A DNA stretch of 64,000 nucleotides, from contig CM061134.1 of assembly GCA_030789695.1 (NCBI GenBank), positions 60,147,334 through 60,211,333 on the forward strand. Reading direction: 5' to 3'. The notes beneath the pieces were generated by a model. That model was not told the origin of the DNA. It saw only the letters and a program-made list of their open reading frames with translations, and searched no databases. Of the stretch, positions 23,101-31,317 are shown piece after piece (positions within the stretch are counted from its first letter, which is position 1; each line of letters starts with the position of its first letter). This stretch comes from Scilla litardierei (taxonomy: Eukaryota > Streptophyta > Magnoliopsida > Asparagales > Asparagaceae). A program made the translations under genes and the position numbers.

Positions 23101-26100
23101 AAGCAAAGAATGATCATCGAGGCGATGTTTAATGACTCCGAGGAAGAATATCTGAACGATGGACATGGCGGCAAGGAGGGAGAGCACTCCGGAATCCATG
23201 GGAGCGACAGAAAAGGAGATCCAGGGGCGATACATCCACCAGTCCCCCAGAAACGCTAGCGGGTCGTCAGGACAGTCGCGGGTCCCTGGCAGTTCGCCAG
23301 GGTACACGCGACCCCCTGGTGGGCTGCCAGTGGGGCAATGAGCCCCGACGGCATTGCTAGGACCCTCACGGGTCCTGGGCGAGCCGCGTGGGGCTGGGCG
23401 AGCATCCCGAGGGCCGCGCGGGGCTTAGCAAAGCCCCGACAGACCGCGCGGGGAGCGCGAGCCCCCTGTCGGCCGTTTGAGGTTGGGCGAGGCCCCTGCA
23501 TGCTGCAAGGGGGCTGTCGGGGTTTCGTTGGCAGCGGGGACTATTTCGAGGCGGCGGCGACTTATGGCGACTACCGAGAAGATAAATTCAGAGAAGAAAG
23601 GGGTCGTATGCGCGAGCCCGAACCCGAGAAGTTCGCTCGCTATCATGATAGTGGGGATGAGGATGAATATGCTGACGGCGGGCATGAATGGATGGGTGTT
23701 GGGCGACTAGCCAACGATAGGGCTAGATTTGGAAACCTAACAGGCAGCGGCACCAGGATCGCTTTGACAGAGGGGATCATCGGTTGGATGAGAGGATACG
23801 GAAGCTGAAGATGTCTCTCTTCGAAGGCAGTGACGCATCTGGATGAATTTACAAGTCAGAGAGGTATTTTGAAATGACACGATTGACGGAGGCGGAGAAG
23901 CTGAAGGCGATCGGGATCTGCCTAGAAGGAGATGCCTTATCTTGGTATAGGTGGAGAGAGCAGGAGAGACCTGTGAGAACCTGGGACGGTTTTAAGGAGA
24001 CCTTGTTGCACCGTTTCAGGGAGACCCAGGGGAGATGCGTACGAGCAGTTGCATGCCATCAAGCAGTATGGGTCTGTACGTGACTACATCTAGCAGTTCG
24101 AGGTGCTTGCGAGCAGGTTGCGCGGGATGCCAGCAGAGTCTATGGATGGCTTTTTCTTGGATGGTTTGAAGACTGCTATCACGGCAGAGCTTCGTACCCA
24201 TAGGCCCAAAGGATTATTTGAGCAGATGGATTTGGCACAGTCGGTGGAAATAGACTGGCCGAGAATCAACGTACCAGAGGGACTTGGGGAGGGAGTTATA
24301 CTCGTCCTCAGGCCGTGGGAGGTGGCCAGCATGCAGTGTCAGGAGGGACCCCGCTAATGCGGGAAAGGCAGGCGAGGCGAGGCCAACATGACCCTATAAG
24401 AGGATGACAGAGGCTGAGATGCGGGATAGGCGGACCAAAGGACTGTGTTTCAAATGTGACGAGAAGTTCACTCCAGGCCACAAATGCGCAATCATGCCTT
24501 TCAGGTGTGCGAAGTATTTGAGGGAGAGGTAGAAGAAGAGGTGGTGGTGGAGCTCGAGTCGGGGGGTGAGGCAGATGTTGAGCCACTACTTTGGAGGCAG
24601 CAGAGATTTCACTCAGTTCCATATCAGGATTCACACAGGTCCACACCATGAAGTTGGCGAGCAGTGTTTGAGACTTGGATGTGGTGATCTGATTGATAGT
24701 GGGGCTACACACAATTTTGTGTCCCCCTAAGGTGATTGAGAAGCAGAGGCTACACCTTACTAATACGTAGGGATTTGGAGTCATATTTGGGAATGGCAAG
24801 GTGGAGCAAAGTAGAGGCATATGCAGAGATCTGACAGAGTCTATTCAAGGGGTGTTGGTTACTGAAGACTTCCTACCCTTAGCATTGGGCAATGTTGATC
24901 TGATTTTGGGGATGCAGTGGCTTCAGACAATGGAAGAGACTAAATTCAATTGAAAGCTGCTGAGGATGGAGTTCTAAGTAGAGGGAAATAAGGTGGTGTT
25001 GTTAAGGGACCCAAGCTTATGTTGTTCATCAGTATCATATAAGACCATGGCCAGGACCCTCCAGATGGAGGGGGGATTCTTAGTGGAGCTTCAGGGATTG
25101 ACGATGGAGGATGCAGTGGTCACGACAGAGGTGCCCAGGGACATGGAGCAGGTGCTGAGCAGCTATGGCGAGGTGTTCCAGTCTCCTAGCGATCTTCCAC
25201 CACCGCGAGATCACGAGCACTCCATCGTTCTGAAGGAGTGTCTCCTATTAGTGTGCGTCCTTACCGGTACCTTCAGGTGCAGAAGGACGAGATAGAGAGG
25301 GTAATGGAGGAGATGTTGTAGGCAGGCATCATACAGCCCAGTGTCAGCCCATTTTCTAGCCGGTGTTGCTGCGGAAGAAGATTACAAAAGCTAGCGCTTC
25401 TGTGTCGATTACCAGGCTCTGAATAACGAAACTGTAACAAACAAGTTTCCTATTTCGGTGATAGACGAGCTGATGGACGAGCTGTATGGGGCTGCGGTGT
25501 TTTCCAAACTTGACCTGAATTCTGGTTACCATCAGGTACACATGAGGACAGAGGGCGTCCAGAAGACAGCCTTCAGAACTCACAAGGGCCATTACAAGTT
25601 CCTGGTCATGCTATTTGGCTTGACAAATGCCCCGCCACCTTCTAGTCCCTGATGAATAGGATGTTTCGGCCCTACCTGCGGAGGTTCGTGCTTGTCTTTC
25701 TCGATGACTTTCTGGTTTACAGTAGATCTCTGCAGGAGCACGTAGAACATTAGGAGGTGGTGATGAAGGAGCTTCGAAAACATTAATTGCATGCAAACAG
25801 GAAGAAGTGCATTTTCGGTCAAGCACAGGTGGAATACTTGGGACATATTGTGTCCGCTAAGGGAGTGGCTGCAGATCGGAGGAAGAGTGCTGCTATGCTG
25901 GATTGGCCTCAGCACATGACGTTGCGATCCTTGCGAGGATTTCTTGGACTGACAGGATACTATCAGAGATTCGTTAGCGGTTATGGGAATACTGTGTGGC
26001 TACTAACGGAGCAGCTGAAGAAGGATAGTTTTAACTTGGGAGGAGGAGGCTACCAGAGCAATTGAGGCTCTTAAGCGGGCTATGACAACAGTTCCAGTTC

Positions 26101-29100
26101 TAACACTTCCTGATTTCAGCAAGCCGTTTGTCGTTAAGTTGGATGCGTCAAGGTATGGGTTGGGGGCCGTCCTTATGCAGAGCAGAGACACATTGCTTAC
26201 TTCAACGAGGTGTTGTCCGCCAGAGCATGGCTGAAGTCTGTTTATGATAGGGAGCTGATGGCGATTGTCCTTGCGGTGTAGAAGTGGCGACCCTACTTAT
26301 TTGATATGGTAATTGTCGTAAAGATAGATCAACGGAGCCTGAAATACCTACTAGAGCAGCGCATGGTAGCGGAGGAGCACCAACGGTGGTTATCTAAGTT
26401 GAGCGGGTACAAGGTTGAGATCCACTAGAAACTCGGATTAGATAACAAGGCGACATATGCACTATCTCACAGGGATGAGGGGGTACGGGTTTTGGCTATG
26501 TCGAGGCCAGTGATGCTTAGTGGGGATTTCCTCTTACGAGAGATTGAGGCAGACGGGAAGCTGCGGCAGATTCAGAAAGCACTTGTACAGGACTCGAGTG
26601 ACGACCCCGGTTACTCAGTAGAGGATGGGAAGCTACTATTTAGAGGACGTTTGGTGATTCCGCACGTGTCGTCGCACATTCCACTCCTTTTTCAGAAGTT
26701 CCACAATAGCGCAGTGGGAGGACATTCGGGGGTAACCGACGTACCAGAAGATGGTACACGAGCTTTATTGGCTGAGTATGCAGAAGGATGTGGCTGAACT
26801 AGTGGCAGGCTGTGACGTTTGCCAACGTCATAAGTACCAGGCGATAGCTCCCACTGGACTTTTACAGCCATTGGCACTACCAGAGAGGGTGTGGGAGTAT
26901 ATTTCGATGAACTTCATCGATGGGCTACCGAAGCCTGAAGGGTTCATGATCATTTTTGTCGTGGTGGACCGCCTCAGCAAGTACGCTCATTTCGTGCCAC
27001 TGCAAAGTCCCTACACGGCGATGACGGTTGTAATAGCATTTCTGAAGGAGGTTGTTCTGCTACATGAATATCCAGCTTCCATTGTCTCCGACAGGGATAT
27101 GGTCTTCATGATCAATTTTTGGAAGGAGCTGTTGAGGATGCAAGGGACCGCTCTCAGGTGGAGCACAGCCTATCACCCCCAGATCGACGGGCAGACGGAG
27201 GTGTTGAATAGGAGCATAGAGACTTACTTACGGTGTCTTGCATCGGAGTCACCTAGGCAGTGGTCGACATGGCTATCATGGAGAAATATTGGTACAACAT
27301 CTCGTCCCATTCTGCACAGATGACTCCGTTCAGAGTCTTGTATGGCAGAGATCCTCTGCACTTGATTCATTATAGGCTGGGTGCTACACCGGTGTCTGAG
27401 TTGGACTATCAGTTGACGAAGCGTGATAGAGTGCTGGAGGAGTTGAAGCAGCATTTGCGGTGGGCCCAGCAGATTAAGAAGGGTAAGGTTGATAAGCACC
27501 ACAAGGACGTGGAGTTCGAGGTGGAAGACAGTGTATATTTGAAGCTGCGTCCTTACAGACAGAGTTCAGTAATGCAGAGGCGTAACGCCAAGCTAGCCGT
27601 GTGCTGCTATGGCCCTTGTGAGATTGAGACAAGAGTGTGAAAGGTAGCTTACAGGCTGAGGCTGCCTCCTACTTCTGCCATACACCCAATTTTCCATGTG
27701 TCACAGTTGCGAAAGGTTATTGGGGACCTTTCAGTGTCAGCTGCCTTGTCTCATATGTTGACAGATGACATGGAGGTACTGCTAGAGCTAGAGGCGATCA
27801 GGGGGTTCGCCAGATTCGACCAGGATCATCAGAGGTACTGATTCGGAAGAGTGGGCTACCAGATCATGAGACAGCGTGGGAGCCTTTTAATATAATCTTC
27901 AGGCAGTTTCCAGACTTCCACCTTGAGTACAAGGTGACACTTTTGGGGGGAGTAATGATGCGATCGTTACTTATGAGAGGAGGAGGAGACGCAAGCATGA
28001 GGTTCACGAGCCATGGAAGCCCAAGGGGTAAAACTGATATGCGCACGACAAGTCAATCCAGATTTAATTTATACACTATGGGTGGGAAAAAAGAGGCCAG
28101 CCGGTCCTAATTTTGTTTATAGATATTTTGAGTGATTGTTTTCTACCATTTTTCCTAGAGATAGATCTAGAAGGGGTTTAGGCTTTTTCCTTGCAAAAAG
28201 TTAGGAGAGGGGGATTTACTCTAAAAAAGAGATCCATTTATCTTAGTATTGTCTTTGAGTGGTTTCTATAATAAAAATCTTATTTTTATCCAATTTTGTG
28301 CCATAGTTCGTATCAGGGGACCATGTGACTAACTGTTATAGAAACAAAAAAGGTAGTTCACTTTCAGAAATAGAGAGGATCTCTTGATTGTGACTTGACC
28401 AAAAACTTCCTACATTGTAACCTTCAAAGAAATTCTCTCGCAACCCTTTTTAGGAAATAAAATCTTAGGCATAGAAAAGACATAAAACCGTTGTGACTAA
28501 TCAATAAGAGCAAAATGAGCAAGAGAATAGAAAGAAGAAAACATCTTCACAGAATTGTAACTGCTATCTAATTTTGAGATTCAATGAAAGAGGGGGGGGG
28601 GGGGGGGGGGGGAATGGAGAGGTGGAGATAGATGAGATTTTCCACTCTCAAAAACACAAACGTTCCATCATTTCCCATTCATATTAAACAGAATCAGCAG
28701 GGATGATATTTCCTCGCATATTACAGATCCGCATTTGATTGCCACACTTTCACGTTTGCAACAAACCACCCACTTCAGTTTGCATTGCTATAAATATAGC
28801 TTAGCTTTTCACCTGCCTCTCTTCAAACAATCAAGAACAACAGCAAAGAAAGTTCAAACTCTTCGTTTGGTTGAAGGAGTAGATGTGTATGAGTTCGTCG
28901 GTTCTTCGGGTGACAAACCAACTCCAGTAACCCTGCTTTGAGCCAGGGTCGTAGGGTTACAACGGTGTGCGAGTTCGGTTGGATTTTGAGGTGGTATTTG
29001 GCGGGCTTGAGGCAACTCCTCCAGCAACTCCGGCCAGATTGGTCGTTTGCTAAGAGTTAGAAAAAAATAAGGCTAACTTTTTGGAACTTTTTGGCTAACT

Positions 29101-29593
29101 CTTGTTGCCAAACAAATCCGGAAGTCAGTAGTCAGTGTGTGGTCCGTTCTCTTGTATTGTTTTTCCTCCTCCTCCTCCTCCTCCTCCTCCTCCTTGTTTT
29201 CCCTTTTAGCGAGAGGAATTGTGCAAGAATAGCAATTGGTTGCAGTGCTTTAATGTTCTGTGAGTGTTCAGTGTATGTAATTTGATTGTTTGGTTGCGCA
29301 AAATTTCACAATTGTTTTTGTAATGCCCTTATGTAATTGTACTAAATCTCCAGGCAATTTATCGATAATATTTTCCAAAGGCACAGCCAAAAGTTTCCGT
29401 CTATAATGTCACGCTTCTATCAAATCGCAAGCTTAAAAAATACATACATAGAAACAATCCAAAAAAGGAAAATTATAGAACAACAACAACAATAATATAG
29501 AAGAGAACTGACCTGTGTGACTTCAGCTGAGGAGACCCAGATGACCACAACGGCCCCAATGAGAAACAGCCCAGCTCTATATCTCCAACTCAT
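2089..29593 (-). CDS. SLC35F5-like membrane transporter gene (DMT/EamA superfamily), exons 1-5, 3' end outside window
   Basis: Five minus-strand exons join in phase: 29593-29513, 3668-3270, 2860-2643, 2411-2341 and 2190-2089 (871 nt, 290 codons plus 1 nt). The product resembles plant homologues of human SLC35F5 and yeast YML018C, which are polytopic drug/metabolite transporter superfamily proteins of endomembranes whose substrate is not firmly known. Visible family hallmarks are an N-terminal membrane helix ending in SAEVTQ, then [62 protein letters not shown] and [12 protein letters not shown]. The C-terminal third, with the last helices, is off the left edge. No frameshift or stop occurs in any exon, so the gene looks functional. 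The family call is strong; any transport function is inference. Confidence 0.9.
2341..2411 (-). CDS. Exon 4 of the SLC35F5-like transporter
   Basis: This exon is 71 nt. One base completes the split glycine codon from exon 3, then 23 codons ([20 protein letters not shown] plus LFT) and one base follow. The acceptor AG is at 2413-2412 and the donor GT at 2340-2339. The [11 protein letters not shown] motif opens the second EamA half. Intron 3 is 2412-2642. Intron 4 (2191-2340) contains a TG-rich microsatellite at about 2268-2308. Confidence 0.88.
2643..2860 (-). CDS. Exon 3 of the SLC35F5-like transporter (EamA core)
   Basis: This exon is 218 nt. The acceptor is ...GGAGGCAG and the donor GTATGT starts at 2642, leaving phase 2. 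It encodes [20 protein letters not shown] and then [23 protein letters not shown] and [19 protein letters not shown]. These are the most conserved EamA-like helices of the family. The exon finishes in a short variable loop (DDPEMGSSG). Intron 2 is 2861-3269 and holds nothing recognisable. Confidence 0.9.
3270..3668 (-). CDS. Exon 2 of the SLC35F5-like transporter
   Basis: This exon has 133 codons with phase 0 at both ends. The acceptor AG is at 3670-3669 and the donor GTAATG starts at 3269. It encodes [16 protein letters not shown], a transmembrane helix ([12 protein letters not shown]), a polar cytosolic-type loop rich in K, S, D and E (about residues 40-105 of the exon), then [18 protein letters not shown] at the start of the next membrane segment. 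The long charged loop between the first helices is typical of this subfamily. Confidence 0.9.
4009..4400 (+). repeat. Orphan LTR with decayed primer-binding site
   Basis: The segment begins TGATATGGATCGG and ends CCTACATCA at 4384. It is followed by TTTTGGGTACCGAGCC, a decayed tRNA-Met primer-binding site. No matching second LTR or coding region follows on the plus strand, so it is a fragment of a 5' end. Confidence 0.55.
4780..6440 (-). pseudogene. Ty1/copia pol fragment (integrase end, reverse transcriptase), decayed
   Basis: On the minus strand, 6440-6400 reads [13 protein letters not shown] (end of the integrase zinc region). Around 5690-5500 are [13 protein letters not shown], then KPIGCKWIF and RYKACLV, the reverse transcriptase N terminus. 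At 5310-5290 the catalytic motif is present as YVDVILLA, so the second Asp of the usual YVDD box is lost. RNase H-proximal sequence (SLMHAQVCT) ends near 4780. Several stops and frame changes show it is dead. It belongs to the copia element whose LTR is at 13861-14363. Confidence 0.75.
6440..7958 (-). pseudogene. Gypsy gag, broken
   Basis: A coiled-coil N-terminal part (about 7958-7620) is followed by a GC-rich low-complexity insert (about 7610-7270), then a basic region and the retrotransposon gag domain at 6900-6440. The domain is reached only through frame changes near 6890 and 6810, with stops between. Its role would be the capsid of the truncated element; it is non-functional. Confidence 0.7.
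6440..8360 (-). mobile_element. Truncated gypsy element (LTR, primer site, gag) inside the copia
   Basis: The minus-strand LTR is about 7986-8358, with a clear inner end CCTATCA and an outer end that is uncertain. A decayed primer site (7971-7982) and a gag beginning [10 protein letters not shown] at 7958 follow. The capsid domain ([20 protein letters not shown], then WFQW) is at 6807-6571, and the copy breaks off near 6440 inside gag (RMHKP). Copia integrase sequence resumes on both sides: [10 protein letters not shown] near 8365 and IIDPLNF near 6440. This shows insertion into that element. No second LTR is present. Confidence 0.7.
8365..8730 (-). pseudogene. Copia protease/pre-integrase fragment
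   Basis: Minus-strand frames give [18 protein letters not shown] or [24 protein letters not shown] and [10 protein letters not shown]. These are the conserved stretch between the copia protease and the integrase zinc finger. Multiple stops are present. It is the middle part of the same copia as 4780-6440 and 11586-12053, separated from them by two nested gypsy insertions. Confidence 0.7.
8787..9147 (-). repeat. 3' LTR of the pol-less gypsy
   Basis: This is a 361-bp LTR closely matching 11160-11517, with TG/CA ends. It directly follows a degenerate polypurine stretch and the C-terminal pol tail on the minus strand. Confidence 0.85.
9560..11134 (-). pseudogene. gag of the pol-less gypsy, broken
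   Basis: The N terminus ([20 protein letters not shown], coiled coil, then [12 protein letters not shown]) is open from 11134 to 10832. A GC-rich low-complexity stretch (about 10740-10390) follows. The capsid domain ([20 protein letters not shown]) lies at about 10030-9570 with stops. It is a capsid remnant; no zinc knuckle was identified. Confidence 0.65.
11160..11517 (-). repeat. 5' LTR of the pol-less gypsy
   Basis: This is a 358-bp LTR with TG/CA ends, immediately followed on the minus strand by the tRNA-Met-type primer site GCTCTGATACCA (plus strand 11145-11156). Confidence 0.85.
11586..12053 (-). pseudogene. Copia gag fragment (UBN2-type)
   Basis: The minus-strand ORF of 155 residues contains [53 protein letters not shown] and [13 protein letters not shown], the typical copia capsid. 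It is cut at the 3' side by the gypsy insertion at 11517. It belongs with 8365-8730 and 4780-6440. Confidence 0.75.
12060..13860 (-). other. 5' leader of the copia with degenerate repeats and a GC-rich block
   Basis: No coding gene was recognised. Three degenerate copies of a block containing CCCACTTTGGTGGG occur at about 12450-12515, 12610-12720 and 12905-12968. A GC-rich stretch follows at 13320-13720. The open frames there are low-complexity by-products. A primer site (GCTCTGATACCACT, 13847-13860) abuts the LTR. Confidence 0.5.
13861..14363 (-). repeat. 5' LTR of the decayed minus-strand copia
   Basis: On the minus strand this 503-bp LTR begins TGTTGGATCG and ends GCACCAAACA, followed by AGTGGTATCAGAGC (primer site). 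It contains a (TA)13 microsatellite at 14131-14156. The 3' LTR was not found at the left end, so the element is truncated. Confidence 0.8.
14405..14898 (+). pseudogene. Copia RT/RNase H fragment with a 146-bp tandem duplication
   Basis: Plus-strand frames give [17 protein letters not shown], corresponding to the YRRLVGKLNYL...RPD segment of copia pol, followed by RNase H sequence (RSHIDKRTP). The segment 14446-14591 is repeated at 14592-14737. Because 146 is not a multiple of 3, the frame is broken. The other half of the same RNase H lies at 20864-21180, after a Sirevirus-like insertion. Confidence 0.65.
14899..16518 (+). repeat. 5' LTR of the Sirevirus-like element
   Basis: This 1,620-bp LTR begins TGTTGAGATATTGAG and ends GCCCAACA. 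Around 15290-15420 it carries repeated GTCGACT/GTCAACT motifs. A 109-bp tandem duplication starts at about 15524 and 15633, and a 30-bp unit is present three times at about 16266-16352. Neither expansion is seen in the 3' LTR. Confidence 0.8.
16544..18230 (+). pseudogene. Sirevirus-like gag, broken
   Basis: It starts at ATG 16544 ([10 protein letters not shown]). The capsid part contains [20 protein letters not shown] and [18 protein letters not shown], then an in-frame TAA at 17021-17023 and a frameshift near 17080. [13 protein letters not shown] is followed by a damaged zinc knuckle ([12 protein letters not shown], fourth ligand lost), an S/E-rich stretch (17468-17530) and a coiled coil (17751-17930). 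The C-terminal end ([20 protein letters not shown]) matches the end of large Sirevirus/Tork gags. The element-A gag at 47549-49016 has the same layout. Confidence 0.72.
18596..20863 (+). repeat. 3' LTR of the Sirevirus-like element, interrupted by a solo LTR
   Basis: It matches 14899-16518 at both ends (starts near TGAGATATTGAGTC, ends GTCCCAACA). The match breaks at 19576 and resumes at about 20541, where a foreign solo LTR is inserted. Confidence 0.8.
19577..20540 (+). repeat. Solo LTR (possibly Tat-type) inside the Sirevirus-like 3' LTR
   Basis: It begins TGTTACGGCC and ends near GCAGCCG. The host LTR reads ...ATAAT before and (G)TAATTATTTG after, so a 4-5 bp target duplication is likely but one base is ambiguous. 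A TATAAATA box is at 20106-20113. Its start resembles the minus-strand start of the Tat LTR at 33258 (TGTTACGCC). No internal region is present. Confidence 0.6.
20864..21180 (+). pseudogene. Copia RNase H C-terminal fragment
   Basis: Frames include [12 protein letters not shown] (the copia YCDN motif) and [16 protein letters not shown], the conserved end of copia pol, with frame changes between. It continues the fragment at 14405-14898 across the AGAGG target duplication. Confidence 0.75.
21237..21715 (+). repeat. Copia 3' LTR remnant in two degenerate direct copies
   Basis: A polypurine-like stretch (CTTCAGTTTGAGGTAAAA) is followed by TGTAGAATACC and an LTR-like sequence with TATAAATAAGAATAAA. 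A second, diverged copy (about 21500-21715) repeats the part from the TATAAATA box through TTTTCAACAATTAAAC and the TTGTTGACATT region. Confidence 0.5.
21716..22432. other. LTR-like debris, no gene seen
   Basis: The stretch ending AATCTAACA at about 22024 reads on the minus strand as TGTTAGATTATTG..., which looks like the start of a short copia LTR, but its partner was not found. The remainder up to the gypsy LTR at 22433 holds nothing I can name. Confidence 0.3.
22433..22789 (+). repeat. 5' LTR of the gypsy chromovirus
   Basis: This is a 357-bp LTR with TG/CA ends, followed by the tRNA-Met-type primer site at 22793. Confidence 0.88.
22816..24500 (+). pseudogene. gag of the gypsy chromovirus, broken
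   Basis: It starts at ATG 22816 ([20 protein letters not shown]), with a coiled-coil N terminus to 23256. A GC-rich stretch (23250-23500) follows. The capsid domain ([19 protein letters not shown]) is at 23874-24080, then a frameshift near 24030, then [20 protein letters not shown] to 24357. A zinc knuckle ([14 protein letters not shown]) lies at about 24448-24490. It has a stop after 23256 and more than one frame change. Confidence 0.75.
24690..26480 (+). pseudogene. Gypsy protease, reverse transcriptase and RNase H, broken
   Basis: The protease motif [13 protein letters not shown] is at about 24695. Reverse transcriptase pieces are [17 protein letters not shown] (25490-25545), the catalytic box FLDDFLVYS near 25695 and [20 protein letters not shown] (25787-25846). 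RNase H sequence follows to about 26480 with many stops. The order and motifs fit a chromovirus pol, which is clearly inactive. Confidence 0.78.
26492..27955 (+). pseudogene. Gypsy integrase and chromovirus-type C terminus, broken
   Basis: The zinc region ends [10 protein letters not shown]. The catalytic Asp motifs [10 protein letters not shown] and IVSDRDMVF and the Glu motif [15 protein letters not shown] are in one frame (26751-27323). A frame change near 27260 leads to [12 protein letters not shown] and [11 protein letters not shown]. The tail [14 protein letters not shown] (27680-27720) precedes a damaged chromodomain-like end. It would be a DNA strand-transfer enzyme if intact, but frame breaks make it inactive. 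Confidence 0.78.
27956..28315 (+). repeat. 3' LTR of the gypsy chromovirus
   Basis: This is a 360-bp LTR matching 22433-22789, preceded by a G-rich polypurine tract and followed by the GGGGA duplication. Confidence 0.88.
28316..29512. other. Intron-1 sequence next to exon 1; possible small transcription unit
   Basis: A 21-base G run is at 28592-28612 and a CCT microsatellite at about 29165-29194. A TATAAATATA box near 28790 lies just upstream of a CT/CA-rich stretch, and a plus-strand frame of 68 codons (28735-28941, ending [20 protein letters not shown]) spans it. I do not recognise the peptide. The promoter-like layout may be chance or an old LTR promoter. Confidence 0.3.
29513..29593 (-). 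CDS. Exon 1 of the SLC35F5-like transporter (start codon, first transmembrane helix)
   Basis: This exon has 27 codons, starting at ATG 29593-29591 and ending at a codon boundary before a GT donor at 29512-29511. It encodes MSWRYRAG followed by a hydrophobic helix and ends SAEVTQ, which is how plant members of the family begin. An in-frame upstream ATG at 29647 would add 18 residues including an acidic run (EEEEE). I prefer the inner ATG because the homologues I recall start at that point. The next exon begins with GIFTDYKQ, giving the expected uninterrupted family sequence across a 25.8-kb intron. Confidence 0.88.
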
Positions 29594-30156
29594 CTCCTCC
29601 TCTTCTTCAGAACCACAACAAAATCCTCTATCAAGAAAACCTAGCAATCAAATGCTAGAGAAAACGCCGATGAATCTTCAACATGGTCTCGCCTCGCCGT
29701 CGACTACCCCGAGATCTAACCACCGCGATTCCCATGGCGACATATGAGCTTAAGGATCCAATTCTGGCAGCCAAAACCGACAAGAATTTTTTGAATCAGG
29801 TCAGAACAAGGGGAATTTTGGCTGATCCTGTGGTTTTCGAATTTTTATTGGAGATTTCAGTGACGTTGGTTACAATCAGTACAGATCCGATCCAATTCAA
29901 TGAAGCTGGCTTTATGTTTAAGAAGAATTTTGGACGCTAGCGTCAAAAACCATGTCCCTTGTTTTTTTAAAGGGGAATTGCACAGGCCGTTTTACCCGCG
30001 AGCACAACCGACATATCTTTTATTTACAATTTTGCCACTCGAATTCCTAATCGTGCATGACGGTTCGAAAATGACGAAAATATCCCGGTTGTATAGAGTG
30101 AGTAAATCGCACGACCGCAGACGGACGGTGACACCGCCTCCTCCGCTGATCTCCCT
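29594..30156 (-). promoter_or_regulatory. 5' untranslated and upstream region of the transporter gene
   Basis: This is the DNA between the start codon (29593) and the element-A LTR piece that begins near 30157. No clear TATA box was seen on the minus strand. The only open frame on the plus strand (29683-29940) has no family resemblance. Promoter function is inferred from position only. Confidence 0.4.
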
Positions 30157-31283
30157 AACCCAAGTGCTCATTGATCAAATAATTGTTATGAATTAAGCAC
30201 AATTTGATCAAATGATTTATCTTGAAAACTGATCTTCTAAAATGAGCACTTGGATTTTAGAGATCAAAGATCAAGTTTTAATCTTAAAAAATAGAACTTT
30301 AAAATACAAAGATTAAAAGAAAGAAAACTTGTATTTTGAATCTCAATAGAAAAAGCTTTAAGCATGGAGATCAAAACAAGTTTTCAAAGGCTAAAAATAT
30401 ACTAAAAATAAAGTGATAAGTATACGTATAAGAAAATTAAAAACAGTATCTTTTTTCAAAAATAAAGAACAATAGAGAGCTTTGAGAGCTTTGAGAGCTT
30501 TGAGCAAAAAAAAGAGTTTTCTTTTGATACGAAAATGTTGTATAAAAACTTCTCAATTCTCTGTTTATAGAGAAATAAAAGAATAAAATCTGCACAAAAT
30601 CTGCACAAAATAAGCTCAAAAAGTCTCCTCTAACGACTAGTTAACGGCTAGCTCAAATTCCAATCGAATTTCCAAATCTGTCAAGAGTTGACCCAGATAG
30701 CCAGCTATTTTGGGGCATAGTCGGCTATTTCACCCAGATAGTCGGCTATTTTAATAATAGGCTGCTATTATTTTGACAGAGAGTTTGGAGTAAAATCTTC
30801 CTGCCAATAGTCGGCTATCGGACTCAGATAGTCGGTTATTTCTGGATACTCTTATTTTTCTACTTAAAAATACTTGAAAAATAATTTATAAAAATTATAT
30901 TAAAGTATAGTATATTATAAAATGATTTTTCAAGAAATTTTGTGTGTGTGTGTAAGATATACTTTGGCTTCTACATTTCTAAGCAAATAACTCACTTAGA
31001 CACACATAACTAGCTTTTGATCATTAATCTTCGTCTTGAGCCATCTCCTCTTGATACTAAGTCTTCATTGCTTTATAATTCTGAGCCTTCATTTGCTTCA
31101 ATTCGAAGCTCGAAAATAGACTTTGGATCGTGGCTCCTAAGTCCTTCAATTTTGTTCACAATGCACTATGACCTTCATGGTTTATAAAATAACTAGAAAT
31201 AACACGTGCACACAGTGCACGGCGCCAAAAAAACCCCACGAACATAATGCAGTGCACGCGCGCAACCGAAAAGGAGTAAGAAC

Positions 31284-31317
<34 letters not shown>

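Larger units (their letters stand above)
22433..28315 (+). mobile_element. Complete but broken Ty3/gypsy chromovirus-type element (5,883 bp)
   Basis: LTRs are 22433-22789 and 27956-28315, both TGATGCGATC...CGTATCA. GGGGA at 22428-22432 and 28316-28320 is a perfect target duplication. The primer site is TGGTATCAAAGC (22793-22804) and the polypurine tract TTTTGGGGGGAG is at about 27941. Inside, in order, are gag, zinc knuckle, protease, reverse transcriptase, RNase H, integrase and a chromovirus-style C terminus ([12 protein letters not shown]). The LTRs have diverged noticeably, roughly 8-10% by eye. Small size and short LTRs suggest a Reina-like lineage, but this was not tested. Confidence 0.88.
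3669..29512 (-). other. Intron 1 of the transporter gene, 25,844 bp, filled with retrotransposons
   Basis: The donor GTCAGT follows exon 1 at 29512 and the acceptor (TTTGTTGTACAG) ends at 3669. The two flanking exons join in phase 0 to give the family sequence SAEVTQ/GIFTDY. Apart from 3669-4008, about 4400-4780 and 28316-29512, nearly all of the intron is assignable to LTR elements on both strands. Nothing recognisable was seen in 3669-4008 or 4400-4780. Confidence 0.85.

Noticed and set aside
29683..29940. An 85-codon plus-strand frame upstream of the transporter gene, possible divergent gene
   Set aside because: It has no recognisable family and no promoter or splice context, and it overlaps the expected 5' region of the transporter.
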